A stretch of DNA of 64,000 bases from Bicyclus anynana. Taxonomy: Eukaryota; Arthropoda; Insecta; Lepidoptera; Nymphalidae. A program made the translations under genes and the position numbers. The DNA lies in the NCBI RefSeq assembly GCF_947172395.1, contig NC_069083.1, positions 7,906,501 to 7,970,500 on the forward strand, written 5' to 3'. Below, piece by piece: positions 36,895 through 48,340 of the stretch. Position 1 is the stretch's first letter. Each line of letters starts with the position of its first letter. Under the pieces are notes generated by a model. That model saw only the letters and a program-made list of their open reading frames with translations, did no database searches and had not been told where the DNA came from.

Positions 36895-37235
36895 GTTTGA
36901 AAACACTTTTGAAACGTCATTTGACTATTTGTACAGATTCTACCACCGGTTCGGAAGGTAGGTTCTGCTGAGAAGAAGCGGCAAGAAACTCAACAGTTGC
37001 TTTTTTGAAAAAAAAATAAACCAGTATTATAATTTACAAATGATAAGAACATTACAATTTCTTATAGTTTTACGTCCTGTGTGGAGGTGGAAGCTGATCC
37101 AACTGCCTCCAAGCACCTTTATCATAAAGGAACACATAAATACTGTAGTAATTTCGACTAAGCAAATGTTTTTTAACACATTGCATAAAGTATAAATGCA
37201 TATGGCAGGTCCACAGTCTTGGGATCTTGTTATAA
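36895..37235 (-). mobile_element. Degenerate LINE 3' end of the same family
   Basis: Carries the ACCGGTTCGGAAGGTAGGTT, TCTGCTGAGAAGAAGCGGC and CCAACTGCCTCCAAGC blocks on the minus strand, with frame-breaking indels. Confidence 0.6.
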
Positions 37236-37239
37236 ATAT

Positions 37240-38400
37240 ATATATATGGTACTGATGTTTGTTACTTTTCACGCAAAAACTACTATAGGGGTTTAGCTGT
37301 AATTGAAAATGGAAATAGATTACACTGGAGTAACTGAATTAGCTACTTTTTATGAAGGAAAAATCTACGATGTCCAAGTGGTTTGCAAGCACGGATATTT
37401 GTAACTCTTTCATGCTAAAACTATTAAATGGATTTGACTGGAATTATAAACAGCTATAGACTATATCCTGCAATTACACATCGTCTACTTCTTATCTGGG
37501 AAAAATCTGTGGGACACGTCCGTAACAGGGACTTTAGGAATATTGTCATTATTATAAATACAGAACAGAAAACGCTAAAGCGAAGTTTTGTATAATAAAA
37601 TATCCTCCACGTGTGTTTGATTAAGAAAAATATGAAATATAAAACTGTCTGTTGGAGCCACGTACGGTATACGATATCCATTTATCACGTCACTTAAAAT
37701 CGCGAGTGCGCGCTCTGAACGAAAGCTGTTCTGCATCAGATATTGCTTGGCGTGACCAAGCGCTTTCATGTAAACAGTGTGTTGGATAATGTACTTTGAC
37801 GAAAGCCTTGTATATTATGTAAGGATTTATGTAAAATAACTGTTAGGTATTTGTTTATACTAAGTAAAAAAATATGGAATCCATTGTAGATAGTAAATGT
37901 TTATAAAATTTGGATGTATTTTGATGTTATTGTAAATTATATCTTGTAGAAGAATTGCTAGTTTTGTTACGAAAATTTGATTTAAAAGCGATGTCAAAGT
38001 TGGTGTGAAAGTCTTTTACTAAGTTATGTTTATGAAAATAACTATAATGATAATTATATTATTATTATTATTAATAATAATGATTCATCTAGTATAATAA
38101 TGTTTCAGAAACTGCTATTCTCTGATCACTCCTTGAAGGTGAGACCTACAAATACTTCACTTAATTAGAATATCAGAAGCACTTGGTATTGAGGCAGGGA
38201 GTATAAAACAGGTAGTGTAACGTTTTTAAGACCGCCTGAAAAAGTCCTAAAAAGTCTTGTATCATTATGGTAACAAGGTAACAAGGTGCGTGCCTTCGAT
38301 AGTTGGTCATGCCATTACTCATATACACTTTTGGCATTCTAAGTGGACTTAAACACAACTGGATTCCTTGTTTGGACCGAATGATTATTATCACTGTCAG
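37240..38400. other. No gene seen
   Basis: AT-rich with a (ATT)n/(AAT)n stretch near 38055-38085. Confidence 0.35.
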
Positions 38401-38403
38401 GTC

Positions 38404-38855
38404 TCGTTATCAACCCATATTCGGCTCACTGCTGAGCACGAGTCTCCTCTCAGATATTTTTATTTTTTTTATTTTGTACAAGTTAGCCCTTGATTACAAT
38501 CTCACCTGATGGTAAGTGATGACGCAACCTAAGATGGAAGCCTCCTAACAGGAGGAGGATGAAAATCCACACCTCTTTCAGTTTCTACACGACATCGAAC
38601 CGGAACTCAAAATCGCTTGGCGGTACGTCTTTGTCGGTAGGGTGGTAACTAGCCACGGAAGACTCCAGCCAGCCAGACCTCGACCAATTAAGAAAACCTC
38701 AATCGGCCCAGCAGGGGATCGAACCCAGGACCTCCGTCTTGTAAATCCACCGCGCATATCACTGCGCCACGGAGGCCGTGGGAGAATGAGAGGGGGAATC
38801 AAGAAAATTCTTGCAGGTTTCCTCGCGATGTTTTCCTTCACCGTTTGAAAATTTG
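38404..38855 (-). mobile_element. Family-A SINE nested in a family-B SINE
   Basis: 38404-38452 and 38784-38855 are pieces of one family-B copy (CGGCTCACTGCTGAGC; GAATGAGAGG, TTTCCTCGCGATGTTTTCC). The family-A copy lies between them at about 38460-38778. Confidence 0.6.
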
Positions 38856-39164
38856 TGTATAAATCATAAAAAAAATGCGCAAGTATTTTTATAATTTTTA
38901 AAATTTCCCTCTTAAGGGTAAAATAGGGGTAAGTTTACATCGAGTTTCATGCGGACGAGGTTGCGGGCGTCCGCTAGTATGAATTATAGGCTTTATATGT
39001 CAGTTAACAAAGCTGTGATGGGTTTACGGAGCGGCAGTTTTCCTATGCAGCCACTGAATGAAAAATATTATCTGCGGGAGTATTTATTTGTGCTTTGCCT
39101 GCAAGCGTCGCATTGTTTTAAAAAAGCGTCTACCTATCTTCTATACTTATAATAAACCTGTAGA

Positions 39165-39545
39165 CAGGTCAATAGGGATGTTGACAGTTTTTTAAATTGT
39201 ATATAAATTAAGAGTATGCTAATAGTAAAGCAATTTTGTAAAAGTAACAGGGTATCTTGCGATCATTACTTTCGGAGCTACAGGGATTTAGAGGATCAGA
39301 TTTGCGGCGCTGCCGCGGATCCCTGAAAAGCGCCCCATACAAAATGGTACGAACTTATGACGACGTAGGCAATTAATGATCGTTAGATTTGTATGGGCGT
39401 TTAAACAAAATTACTAATATCTTTGTTATGTCTGCGTTTATGTTCATAGTTCATATATTAAAAAATGTCACATTTAATGTAAGGAAGCTAAAACTGTATG
39501 AATTTTCATCTTATTACGATAAAATATTTTTAGTAGATTTTGAAA
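39165..39545 (+). repeat. Dispersed repeat, copy without insert
   Basis: TATCTTGCGATCATTACTTT to AATGTAAGGAAGCTAAAAC. Partner of 23335-23990. Confidence 0.55.
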
Positions 39546-39739
39546 TTTTATAATCTTATTTATTTTGCAAATATCCAGTCAATCTTTGCTTTTTATGTAT
39601 AAATTAGTTAACATTGACCTTATTTACCAGAATGTATCATAAAAATCAACATATTCTAACCTAGTCATCATCCCCATTCTGTACATGCTATAATTATATT
39701 TCCAAAATGACTACCAGTGTGATTAGTGATCGATACTGA

Positions 39740-40026
39740 TGCGAAAAATGCAATCAGTAAAATTTTGTCTGTCTGTCTGTATGTTCGTTATAGAAATAAA
39801 AACTACTCGACGGATTTTAACGAAACTTGGTACAATTATTCTTCATACTCCTGGGCAGGTTATATACCTTTCATCACGCTACGATCAATAGGAGCAGAGC
39901 AGTGAATGTGGCAGTGATGTTGGGAAAACGGGAGAAGTTACTACATTTATACAGCGATACTACTGTAAGGGCTGAATTGAAGAGTTCGAAGGGCGACGAA
40001 GGACGAAGTCACAGGCGTCCACTAGT
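39740..40026 (+). mobile_element. Helitron-like element
   Basis: GTCTGTCTGTCTGTATG near the start and GACGAAGTCACAGGCGTCCA then CTAG at the end. Confidence 0.45.
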
Positions 40027-40202
40027 TTGAATATAAATAACTGTATGTCAACTATAATAACTAAAATGGACATATTTTTTTGCGTGCCTTTTTATGTCAC
40101 CGAAAATTTTGACACGTTGTTTTATAATAAAAATAGGTACTTAAATCTGTACTTATAATTTATTACTATGTAATATAATAATGTACTTAAATAGGTACTT
40201 AA

Positions 40203-40561
40203 ATTATACTTATGCGAAAGTAAGTCTGTCTGTCTATCTGCTACATTTTCGGGGCTAAACGGCTGAACCGATCAAGATGAACTTTAGTATAATATACATA
40301 TATATAATGGCACCTTGGAGCAAAACATACTCAGATACATACTTTATACTACTGTACTTTTTTAATCTAAAATAAAAATAGAAGGCGTGAAATAGGGGTT
40401 GAAAGTTTGTTTGGAAAATACTTCATTTTCAGTTTAAAAAAATTGTTTATAAGTTATAAAATTATTACGAAATATAATGTGATTCAACCGCTAAAGTAGT
40501 GAAATAGGGGTTGAAAGTTCACATTGACTTCCACGCGGACGAAGTCGCGGGCGTCCGCTAG
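40203..40561 (+). mobile_element. Helitron-like element at the 5' edge of unit 1
   Basis: Ends GCGGACGAAGTCGCGGGCGT then CCGCTAG. Shared with 49066-49348 in unit 2, so the duplication boundary lies at or within it. Confidence 0.55.
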
Positions 40562-40882
40562 TTAAATATAAATATTTGGAGCGTCATACTAAAGTACGAG
40601 CGAATACACTGTAATACGAGAAAGTACACTGTAATACGAGCTACAGACCTGCAGTTTTAACTGTGCTGTCGAACTGTTCAGTTAAATCGTCCATGTGTAA
40701 TAACAATCACTTTTACTGAATGTACTGTTTTATTTTCAATGATTTTCATTAGATAAAATTTTCGATTAGATAAAACTGCTACAGTTAGCACTGCGTAGTT
40801 ATAACTGAAGGTCTGTAGCTCAGGTATTTATTGTTGTATGAATTTCAAACGCTTAACCAATAACCATGACGCTGATGTTTTT

Positions 40883-41015
40883 ATACGACGCCATCAAGCA
40901 AGTCGCAGGGATTCGCTGGATGCAGGTGGCTCAGTATCGTGATGTTTGGAAGTCCCTACAAAAGGCCTATGTCCTGCAGTGGACGTCAATCGGCTGATAT
41001 GATGATGATTACGAT
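40883..41015 (+). pseudogene. 5'-truncated RTE-type LINE end in unit 1
   Basis: Translates to the C-terminal motif of RTE-type reverse transcriptases (VAGIRWMQVAQYRDVW, then AYVLQWTSIG and stop) and ends in TGATGATGAT-type repeats. It is flanked by GATGTTTTT (40874-40882 and 41016-41024). Unit 2 has a single GATGTTTTT and no insert. Confidence 0.7.
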
Positions 41016-41039
41016 GATGTTTTTTCTCTGACTCTTTTC

Positions 41040-41330
41040 ATCCATATTCGGCTCACTGTTGAGCACGTATCTCCTCTCAGAATGAGAGGGGTTGGGCCAA
41101 TAGTCCACCGTGCTAGCCCACTCCGGATTGGCAGACTTCACACATGTAGAGAATAAGGAAAAATCACAGGTATGCAGGTTTCCTCACAATGTTTTCCCTT
41201 CATCGTTTGAGACACGTGATATTTAATTTCTTAAAATGCGCCTAACTGAAAAGTTGGAGGTGCATGCCCCGGACCGAATTTAAACCTATGCTCCCCCATA
41301 TAAGGCACACAGAGGTTACATCCGCCGCGC
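41040..41330 (-). mobile_element. Family-B SINE upstream of gene 1
   Basis: CATATTCGGCTCACTGTTGA to GGCACACAGAGGTTACATCC. Ends about 340 bp before the promoter. Confidence 0.6.
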
Positions 41331-41640
41331 AATTACGGCTCTGTTTTAAGATTTTAGTTAAGTTTCAGAGTATTGAGATGCTATGGAATAGTTTTTATCT
41401 CAGTCTCTGTTCTTTGCTAATCAAGGTAAATTACAATGAATATTTTCGTACGTGGGTTTTTTATTCATAAATGTATAAAAAAGGAATTTTTAAACAAGTG
41501 AACAATAAAGATAACATTGTCAAAGTTGAAGTCTTATCAACTCGTCTTGTTGTACTTTATATAATATTCAAGTTTTGCGTATTTTATATATTTCAAAGTT
41601 TAAGGAAAACAAACACATAGACCCGATGTTACTCACACTT

Positions 41641-41763
41641 TATAAGCGTGTACTGAGGTATGATATCTCATTACACTTTCAGTCGTTAAAGCGGTGAAGC
41701 TATAAGCAATTGTCAGCTATCCTGAGATTGGTGTGCTCTGTGCATCTGTATTCAACTTCGAAA
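41641..41763 (+). promoter_or_regulatory. Core promoter and 5'UTR exon of peptide gene 1
   Basis: TATAAG at 41641 lies 29 bp before the A of an arthropod-type initiator TCATTA (41668-41673), so transcription is predicted to start at 41670. A second possible Inr, TCAGTC, is at 41679. The untranslated exon ends at 41763, before donor GTGAGTA (41764). The next acceptor is at 42411-42412. The paralogue has the same arrangement at 50274-50381. GATA-like motifs (AGATAA, TTATCA) occur about 150 bp upstream in both copies. Their function is not shown. Confidence 0.6.
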
Positions 41764-41771
41764 GTGAGTAC

Positions 41772-42010
41772 AAGTTTTTTTGGAGTTTACTCCTTAAGGA
41801 TCGATTTTTCATATTATATAGCCCCCAGTGTGGAAAAATATGGGCAGTCAAATTCGATGACCGAATGACAGCGTTACGTCTTTTGTGCGCAACCTATTCT
41901 GCGCACCTTTCAAATAGGTGCAAGCAGAGCAACATACACCTATTTAAGACAGTCGATCTTGAAGAGTAAACTACATTCGTGCGTTGGAGCTGACACACAC
42001 TTTTTTTTTT
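41772..42010. mobile_element. Related GTGCGCA element in the first intron of gene 1
   Basis: GGAGTTTACTCCTTAAGGAT, TTTTGTGCGCAACCTATTCT and GGAGCTGACACACACTTTTT match parts of the fold-back family. It is absent from the same intron of gene 2. Confidence 0.5.
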
Positions 42011-42126
42011 AAAACCTCAATCACTTCAATTATTATTATTATTATTTTTTTTAATTATTGTACTATTTTACAAAAGTCATGTCGTGTATGTATAGTCGCA
42101 AACATAAAATTGAAGTATCCTATCTC

Positions 42127-42287
42127 TAGTCTAGTCAAAATCGCTCGGCGGTACGGTCTTTGTCGGTAGGATGGCAACTAGCAAGCACCATCCAGAACTG
42201 AATCTATTAAGAAAACCTTAATCGACCGAGCTGCGGATCGAACCCAGGTCTTGAATCCATCGCGCATACCATTGCGCCACGGAGGTA
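42127..42287 (-). mobile_element. Family-A SINE fragment in intron 1 of gene 1
   Basis: Head half only (GGATCGAACCCAGG, TTGCGCCACGGAGG). Its homologue in gene 2 is more complete. Confidence 0.55.
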
Positions 42288-42428
42288 CAACAGTAAACAT
42301 ATTACAATCTTTATTAAATTAAATAAAAACAGCTATAGATAAAATTGCAACAGAAAGCAAAACACACTGTAAATATACATGAATTTAATTAAAATATCAT
42401 TATTAATTTCAGAAAGCAGCTACGCAAA

Positions 42429-45400
42429 ATGAATGCAACCATTGTCACACTGTACAGTCTATTAGTTCTCGTGGCCATAACACAAGCAAACCCCGTCAGG
42501 TGAGAAATGATTTTTGAAACTTTACCATTAGGCTAACAACAAAAGAACTTGCATAACTTAACACAAGAAGATTTACACTAATGCGAGAGAAAGTATCTTT
42601 TTCATTTCTCATAATCGGAAAGTAGTGTTGTTTTGATCTGAGTATTGGGTGGAAAATGCTGCTTCCCTCCATAGGGAGGGAATAACTCATACAAATTACT
42701 TCCCACCTAAAATATTTATTATTTCACAAAGGGCCGGAATGAACTTTAAAATTAGAACTGCTGTCATCAGCTGTGAAGAGTTTTTTTTTTAATTTGTCCC
42801 CAACTAAATTCGGGGACAGGCAAAGATCGTCGACCATACAGGCTGTTCAGACGTCAATGAAGTTCTTGAGGAAAGTTTTATGTAAAAAATAAAATAATTT
42901 AAAAAAAATGCTACGCCCATGTGAGTTTCTAAACAGCCAGTGTAAACTTGGCGCAAACATCTCAATCGGAATAAGCCGCAACAATTATGCGTTGAGTTCC
43001 CTAAATAAAATTTTAAAAGTCGACCTAAATTGGCGGGATACTAATCTGTTACATAACAGTGACGGAATTAAAAAAAATAGGTAATGATTAAAAAAATATA
43101 ATGACAATTAATTTTAAATACTAAATATTATATATATAGTATTTTTTGTAATATTAATATACTACTATATTTATTAAATACTATATATATAATATAAACT
43201 ATATATTATATATATAGTATTTAATATTAAAAAAAAACCAACCTTTGTAGATGGACTAACAAAACAAATTAGAATCTACTATTTCGGCAAAAATATCCTA
43301 TAATAGTTAGGGATCCCAAGAACAATTTGTACACCTGATTTTTCGTGAGTAAATAAAAAAGAGAGAGAGTAAATAAAAAAGTTGATCGTCTCATTGAGAT
43401 GAAAAAATAGCTTGTTAGTAATCAAGTGTACAAAATGTTCCAGGGATCCATGATTTTAACTACAGTTATACTCGTAGATTGTTGCCTGATAGTGGTGTCA
43501 CTACACTAATCATGGCACAAGATATTTTGTTTATTACACGATATTTTTTATTAATTTTTTGATTATTTCTAGATATGAACAGCCATCGTCAACTGCCCAG
43601 ACCCCCAAAGAGCTAAACGGAGAAAAATCCTGCGGTACAGGGGTCATATCGAGTAGTGATGAACATAAGGTCTGCTACCTTTTGATTAACCCTTCTGATA
43701 TTGGAGAATTGATCTAAAAATAAATAGATTACAGATAAACTTTGGGGATCTTAACAACATTTTAATGTTTTATTTCAACGCTTACAGTAGTTACTCTATG
43801 CGTTGAAATAAAGGAATATAATTTATAATGTTCCATATTTCAATTTGTTCTGTCTCGTTGCTCCAGTGATATGTAATTTTGGATTATGAGGTCTGGTTCT
43901 ATCTTTTGAGAAATTCTCAGCCCAGAGTTGGAAATAGTAAGGTGTCGTAAGTCATAAGTTGTCATTAAGTCATAGTCCAGAAGAGGCGAATTCGTCGCGA
44001 ATCGTATCGCGCGAATTCATACGCACGTTGTCGAAGTACTAGACATCAATAAATCGCGTCCACAAGCATCGCGCGAATTCAAAATACTCGCGTAAATCGC
44101 GTGCACTGCGCCAGAATCTTGACACGCGCTTGATTCGCGCATATTGCGCGCGAGTTGAGATACTAGAAACGCCTTGTTGCGTCCAGTTAACGCGCGAACT
44201 CTAGAGTGAGTGCACCTTCAACTCCATGTTTCGTACTAAATTCCTCCCCAAATGCTCGCGCGTTGGTACGCACCTTGTGGACGCCATAGTCGCGCGTAAT
44301 ACGCGCGAGTAAATCGCGGCGAGTTGGCCCTTTCTGGACTGAGCCTTACGTCTGATATTGGAGTATTATACAACATGTGCATTTGAGACAGCGTGGTGGG
44401 TCTAAGCTACATAACTCCTCTCCTATAAGGACGGAGGCCTGGCCCTCTAGTGAGTCGCTAAAAGTAGGCTGATAATGAATGACTATTTGTGCGTCCACCT
44501 ACCTTGCATTGTAGCACGAGTGTTTCTTGCATAGACAGCACGAGTGTCACAAACGCTAATTACGTGCAGTGGCATACAATACTTTTACTACGACCATGAT
44601 AATGGAAATAAAAAAAAATTACAAAATTTGGTATAATATAATACATAATTGGTCTAGGCGTGGCCTCCTAGTAGTTAGATTTTTGTAGCCAATGACATGG
44701 AAGAATTTAAAAAAAAATTAGCACAGTCACCTGAAGGAATGTATGCAGCACAACTGCGTGAAGTGATTTAGTAAATATTATATACACATGAAGAAATACA
44801 CACATAATAATATTAAAATATAATATATAAATGTTTGTTTAAATATATTTTTATTTTTCCATTCCAGGATCACACCAGAGTAAAACGATGTGGACTTCTT
44901 ATGGATTTATTATTTGTAAGTAAACACTGATCAGTCTAGTACCACCGTTGAAGTTTTCATTCTTACATTTAGCGGAATACATTGGAGTCCACTAATTTCA
45001 TGTAAAGGACAATGCCAGACAATGTATAGAAGCTTGACCCACTAAAAAAAAATAATTAGCAACAATATATTATATATCATATTATTGGATTTTTTGTACT
45101 ATTAAACAAATATTACCTTTTAACCCTTTATAACTAGGGGTATAAAAATAAATCCAAGTTGAAGTTTGATTTTAAGGTTAAGTATATGTGCAGTTTATTA
45201 TGAAATAGATAACGATAAAGCGTCGTGATTGGTATTTTGTAAATACAGAAGCTTACTTAGCACATGCAATACATTAAAAAAAACGTGATTTTATTATTTT
45301 CAAATTACTCCGAGGTATTATTTTCAAATTATTACGAGTTTTGATAGTTTGACAGTGTTATGACAGTTTATTTTTACATTTTGATCTGACTTCGCAGCTC

Positions 45401-45935
45401 TGGATTCTAGCCATTTTGAACATAAAATAATTAGAATGCACTAAAAACGCTCTAAAGGGCTCGAACCCAAGGTCGAAATAAGGTTTTTAAAAAATAAGTA
45501 AACAATGTCAGCTATGAGGAAATAACGTAATGGATATAATTACTTTTTTGGCAGATTTTTATTCCGGAGTTTAACAGTAAAAATGGTTTATTAAAAAACA
45601 ATTATTTAAAAATTTAATATATTTAGTACATCTACATTTTCCGCAAAATTCCGAGTTAGGACTGGGTCAGGATCTGGCATTCTCCTTTAAACTGATTTCT
45701 TCACTTTACTTATCTGACACTATAATTATCATCTGGTGTCAGTTATACTAGTCTGGTAGAATAGTATTTGTTAAATTTTCAAATTTCGAATTTTTACAGT
45801 TTCATATTTTTTTTTCAGGGACCACGCCAGCCACAAGTTATACACCATTACAACATCGGTAATGGAAACAATAACGTTAACAATGTTAACATACAACAAT
45901 CACGTACATATGACTATTACAGTTATTATGGCTGA
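42429..45935 (+). CDS. Secreted furin-processed peptide precursor 1 (four coding exons)
   Basis: CDS exons are 42429-42499, 43573-43669, 44868-44915 and 45819-45935, joined in frame to 110 residues plus TGA. Donors are GTGAGA, GTCTGC (weak) and GTAAGT; all acceptors are AG after pyrimidine tracts. Residues 1-20 are a signal peptide (hydrophobic LLVLVAITQA, cleavage near Ala20). Residues 21-59 are a polar propeptide with SSSDE. RVKR at 60-63 is a furin-type site, leaving a 47-residue mature peptide that starts Cys-Gly-Leu-Leu. It carries IGNGNNNVNNVNI at 85-97, then a Tyr-rich tail ending Tyr-Tyr-Gly. A terminal Gly directly before the stop, as in many cecropins, could be converted to a C-terminal amide. 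The translation start is the first ATG of the exon, 16 nt after the acceptor. The same exon structure and phases recur in the paralogue 9.2 kb downstream. I do not recognise the family. A haemolymph immune peptide or a peptide hormone are both possible. Confidence 0.75.
43118..43225. repeat. AT-only inverted repeat in intron of gene 1
   Basis: TAAATACTAAATATTATATA and matching ATATATAATAT...AGTATTTAATATTA arms make a cruciform-prone AT tract. It is absent from the paralogue's intron. Confidence 0.5.
43852..44480 (+). mobile_element. Family-C SINE, split by a MITE
   Basis: tRNA-like head (GCTCCAGTGGTATGTAATTT) and a tail with GGAGGCCTGGCC and AAAAGTAGGCTGATAATGA. It sits at the homologous intron position in both peptide genes, so it predates the duplication. 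Confidence 0.55.
43974..44340. mobile_element. CpG-rich MITE inserted in a SINE within intron 2-3 of gene 1
   Basis: Inverted ends AGTCCAGAA...TTCTGGACT and inner GCGAATTCG/CGCGCGAAT-type motifs give a very high CpG content. The element splits a family-C SINE; the paralogous SINE at 52643-52945 is uninterrupted. No clear target duplication was identified. Confidence 0.55.
44505..44720. repeat. Dispersed repeat with GTAGCACGAG, second copy
   Basis: Same block order as 2680-2905, in an intron of peptide gene 1. Confidence 0.5.
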
Positions 45936-45962
45936 AGAAAATACAACCAAGAATAAAAAAAT

Positions 45963-46066
45963 AAAAAAAAGACCGGAATTATATCGTCCACCTGACTGCC
46001 ACACTTAAATGAGTAATCATTTAAGTATGGCAGTCAGGTGGACGATATAATTCCGGTCTTTTTTTT
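45963..46066. repeat. Long hairpin in the 3'UTR of peptide gene 1
   Basis: A stem of about 50 bp pairs 45963-46012 with 46017-46066 around a 4-nt loop (GTAA), nearly perfect except at one or two positions. The core CAGTCAGGTGGAC also occurs in the palindromic centre of the MITE in the 3'UTR of gene 2 (54423-54435), so the hairpin probably derives from a related element. Confidence 0.7.
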
Positions 46067-46386
46067 TTTTATTCTTTACAAGTTAGCCCTTGACTACAAT
46101 CTCACCTGATGGTAAGTGATGATGCAGTCTAAGATGGAAGCGGGCTAACTTGTTAGGAGGAGGATGAAAATCCACACCCCTTTCGGTTTCTACACAGCAT
46201 AGTACCGGAACGCTAAATCGCTTTGCGGTACGTCTTTAACCGGTAGGGTGGTAACTAGCCACGGCCGAAGCCTCCCACCAGCCAGACCTGGACAAATTAA
46301 GAAAATCTCAATCTGCCCAGCCGGGGATCGAACCCAGGACCTCCGTCTTGTAAATCCACCGCGCATACCACTGCGCCACGGTGGCC
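46062..46386 (-). mobile_element. Family-A SINE in the 3' flank of gene 1
   Basis: Full length, flanked by GTCTTT (46056-46061, 46387-46392). The left duplication lies inside the hairpin, so the hairpin is older. Confidence 0.65.
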
Positions 46387-46654
46387 GTCTTTGGTTTTTA
46401 CTATTTTATAAATAGTAAAAACCAAACCTACCTACATATTAAAAAGTAAAGTAATGATTGCCTAACCTACGTTACCTCCGGCCAGCACTTTATCTATTTG
46501 TGAAAACCGCATGAAAATCCGTTCCGTTTTAACGTTTTAAATTATTCGATGCTGCTTTTATAGATTGTCATAGTGATAACTTGATATAGTTACCATTTTT
46601 TTTTAATTTTCAACCGCAGTAGAACCTCCTCATTTTGTCAAGTCGGTTAAAAAT

Positions 46655-46850
46655 ACTCGTTGATTATTCATAGATAAATCATCACCAAAGATTTTCCGGG
46701 ATGAAAAGTAGCCCATGTGTTAATCCAGAGTAAAATCTATTTCCATTCCAAATTTCAGCCAAATCGCTTTAGTAGCCGGATCAAACATACACACACTTAA
46801 ACACACTTGGGTACACACAAAGTTTCGCCTTTGTAATATTAAATGTGATT
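46655..46850 (-). mobile_element. Helitron-like fragment in the 3' flank of gene 1
   Basis: GGGATGAAAAGTAGCCCATG and GTAAAATCTATTTCCATTCC are interior words shared with 61047-61252 and 24020-24410. Confidence 0.45.
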
Positions 46851-47449
46851 GTAGGTGATCATTTGATAGATACTGCAATAAGTCTATATTTAAGTAATAA
46901 AATAAGGTATATCTAAAATGGAATACTAATTTATTTGTTAGCATAACACACAGAAGACTTTAAACGAATGGTATTGTGTTACTTAAAGTTATTTTTCAAT
47001 AAATCATAACTTTAGATAAGTTTTATCAATAAATAATATGTATACATATTTGTAATGCGAGTAAATTATTTTAAAATTAATATTATTTTATTTTTGATAA
47101 AAAAGTAAATAAATTTTTACTAGTTCATACTTTCGCCTTTGTACTTTTTGATGTGCAATAAAGTGGTTTAAAAAAGCAATTTTTCTTTTGTTTTAATGCA
47201 AAACTTGTATTTTGGCATTCGTTCATGCTTTAATCAAAGAATCCCGTTTACAGTGTTTCACAAAATTGGTGAACAGGGGTTCCGTGCAGGGGATCTGATT
47301 TTAAATAACATAAAAAACATGACTTGAAAAAAAATCATCAAAATCGGAGCTGTTTCTGAGGACTTCCTGCATAAGCTTGTGTTATGTATTCTTTGACTCC
47401 CCTACATAGTGAACAACGAAAGTTATATAAACATATAATAGCTAACTAT

Positions 47450-48305
47450 TGTAATTGTAGGAAATAGTAGTTTGAGACGGATTTGATGTCGCTCGATCTC
47501 GTGTTGGCTCGTGCCGACGTTAGGTGGCGCGACATGTTTCCGTAAAGAGTAGAGAGTTAGAGAGGGGTAGCGATCGGATCGAGGAAACGATTTGCGTATA
47601 TAAGGCGCCCGTCGTACGGTCGGCTTCAGCCGTACGTTACGTACGGAACCAGGTCATCTCCAGAGATCTGAACATAGAGAGCCTGGACGACCACATTTGT
47701 CGCCTGAGCATCTTAATGTTCGCGCGCGCTCACGGAGCGCAATCCCAGCACCTGCGAGGTATCGCGCCATACCATCGACGACCGCCGGACGCACGAGGAC
47801 TGCCACGAGACCTGATCTCCTGAACCCCCCCCGGACATGACCGTCGACCTCGCTGAGCAGTGGGTGAAGCACCACCAGGATTTACCACTCTGCCACAGTT
47901 CCGCAGATCGCCCGCGATATCTGAGAGCTCGATCGCGATGCGGCAAGATAGCACCGGATCTGATGAACCCGGTGTTGACACCACGGACCTAAACAGGTCC
48001 CACCCAGCGCCCTGCCTGTAGTCACAGAGAGGGGCCAACGCCCCGATCACTGTTACCCCGTGACCCGTGAGGGTTACCGTGGAAGACCCGATCGGCTTCA
48101 GCATGCCCGTGGCATTCGATCCGTTCACATTTCTTGCTGTGTAATTCTTTATGGGTTACTTGGGATAGGCGGAGAGAGTGACTTGAGTGGAAAAGGGGAG
48201 TGTTTGTTAAATGTCAAAGGATAGGGTTAAAGACCCTATACACAATGTTCACAAGACTCCACTCTAGATCATTCTCTGCCATTCTAGGGTCCTATTTTGG
48301 TTACA
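47450..48305 (+). mobile_element. GC-rich LTR-like repeat
   Basis: Possible ends TGTAATTG...GGTTACA. Contains GCGTATATAAGGCGCC (TATA-like) and a CGTACGGTCGGCTTCAGCCG palindromic stretch. The 3' part is also present at about 5765-6010. Base composition differs sharply from the AT-rich surroundings. ORFs here run on several frames without recognisable domains. Confidence 0.4.
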
Positions 48306-48340
48306 GTTCGATTTCTTAATTAAGTTGTGCTAATTAAGTC

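Larger units (their letters stand above)
45819..47162 (+). other. Terminal exon and 3'UTR of peptide gene 1
   Basis: After the stop at 45935 there is an early AATAAA in an A-rich tract (about 45953). The segment GATGTGCAATAAAGTGGTTT, with AATAAA at 47157-47162, is conserved with the other copy (55224-55229) and is probably the ancestral poly(A) site. Copy 1's 3'UTR has since taken in a hairpin (45963-46066), a SINE (46062-46386) and a Helitron-like fragment (about 46655-46845). Confidence 0.45.
40200..47310 (+). repeat. Segmental duplication, upstream unit
   Basis: Colinear with 49065-55375. The 5' 1.5 kb (Helitron-like tail, unique block, family-B SINE, promoter) is nearly identical between units. 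Introns are more diverged and differ by transposon insertions. The unit ends near GTTTCACAAAATTGGTGAAC, found at about 47257 and 55330. It contains peptide gene 1. Confidence 0.7.

Noticed and set aside
43974..44340. CpG island promoter
   Set aside because: It has inverted terminal repeats and interrupts a SINE. The paralogue lacks it.
47524..48128. Overlapping ORFs of 73-132 codons in the GC-rich block
   Set aside because: High GC lowers stop frequency. No domain, and frames overlap on both strands.
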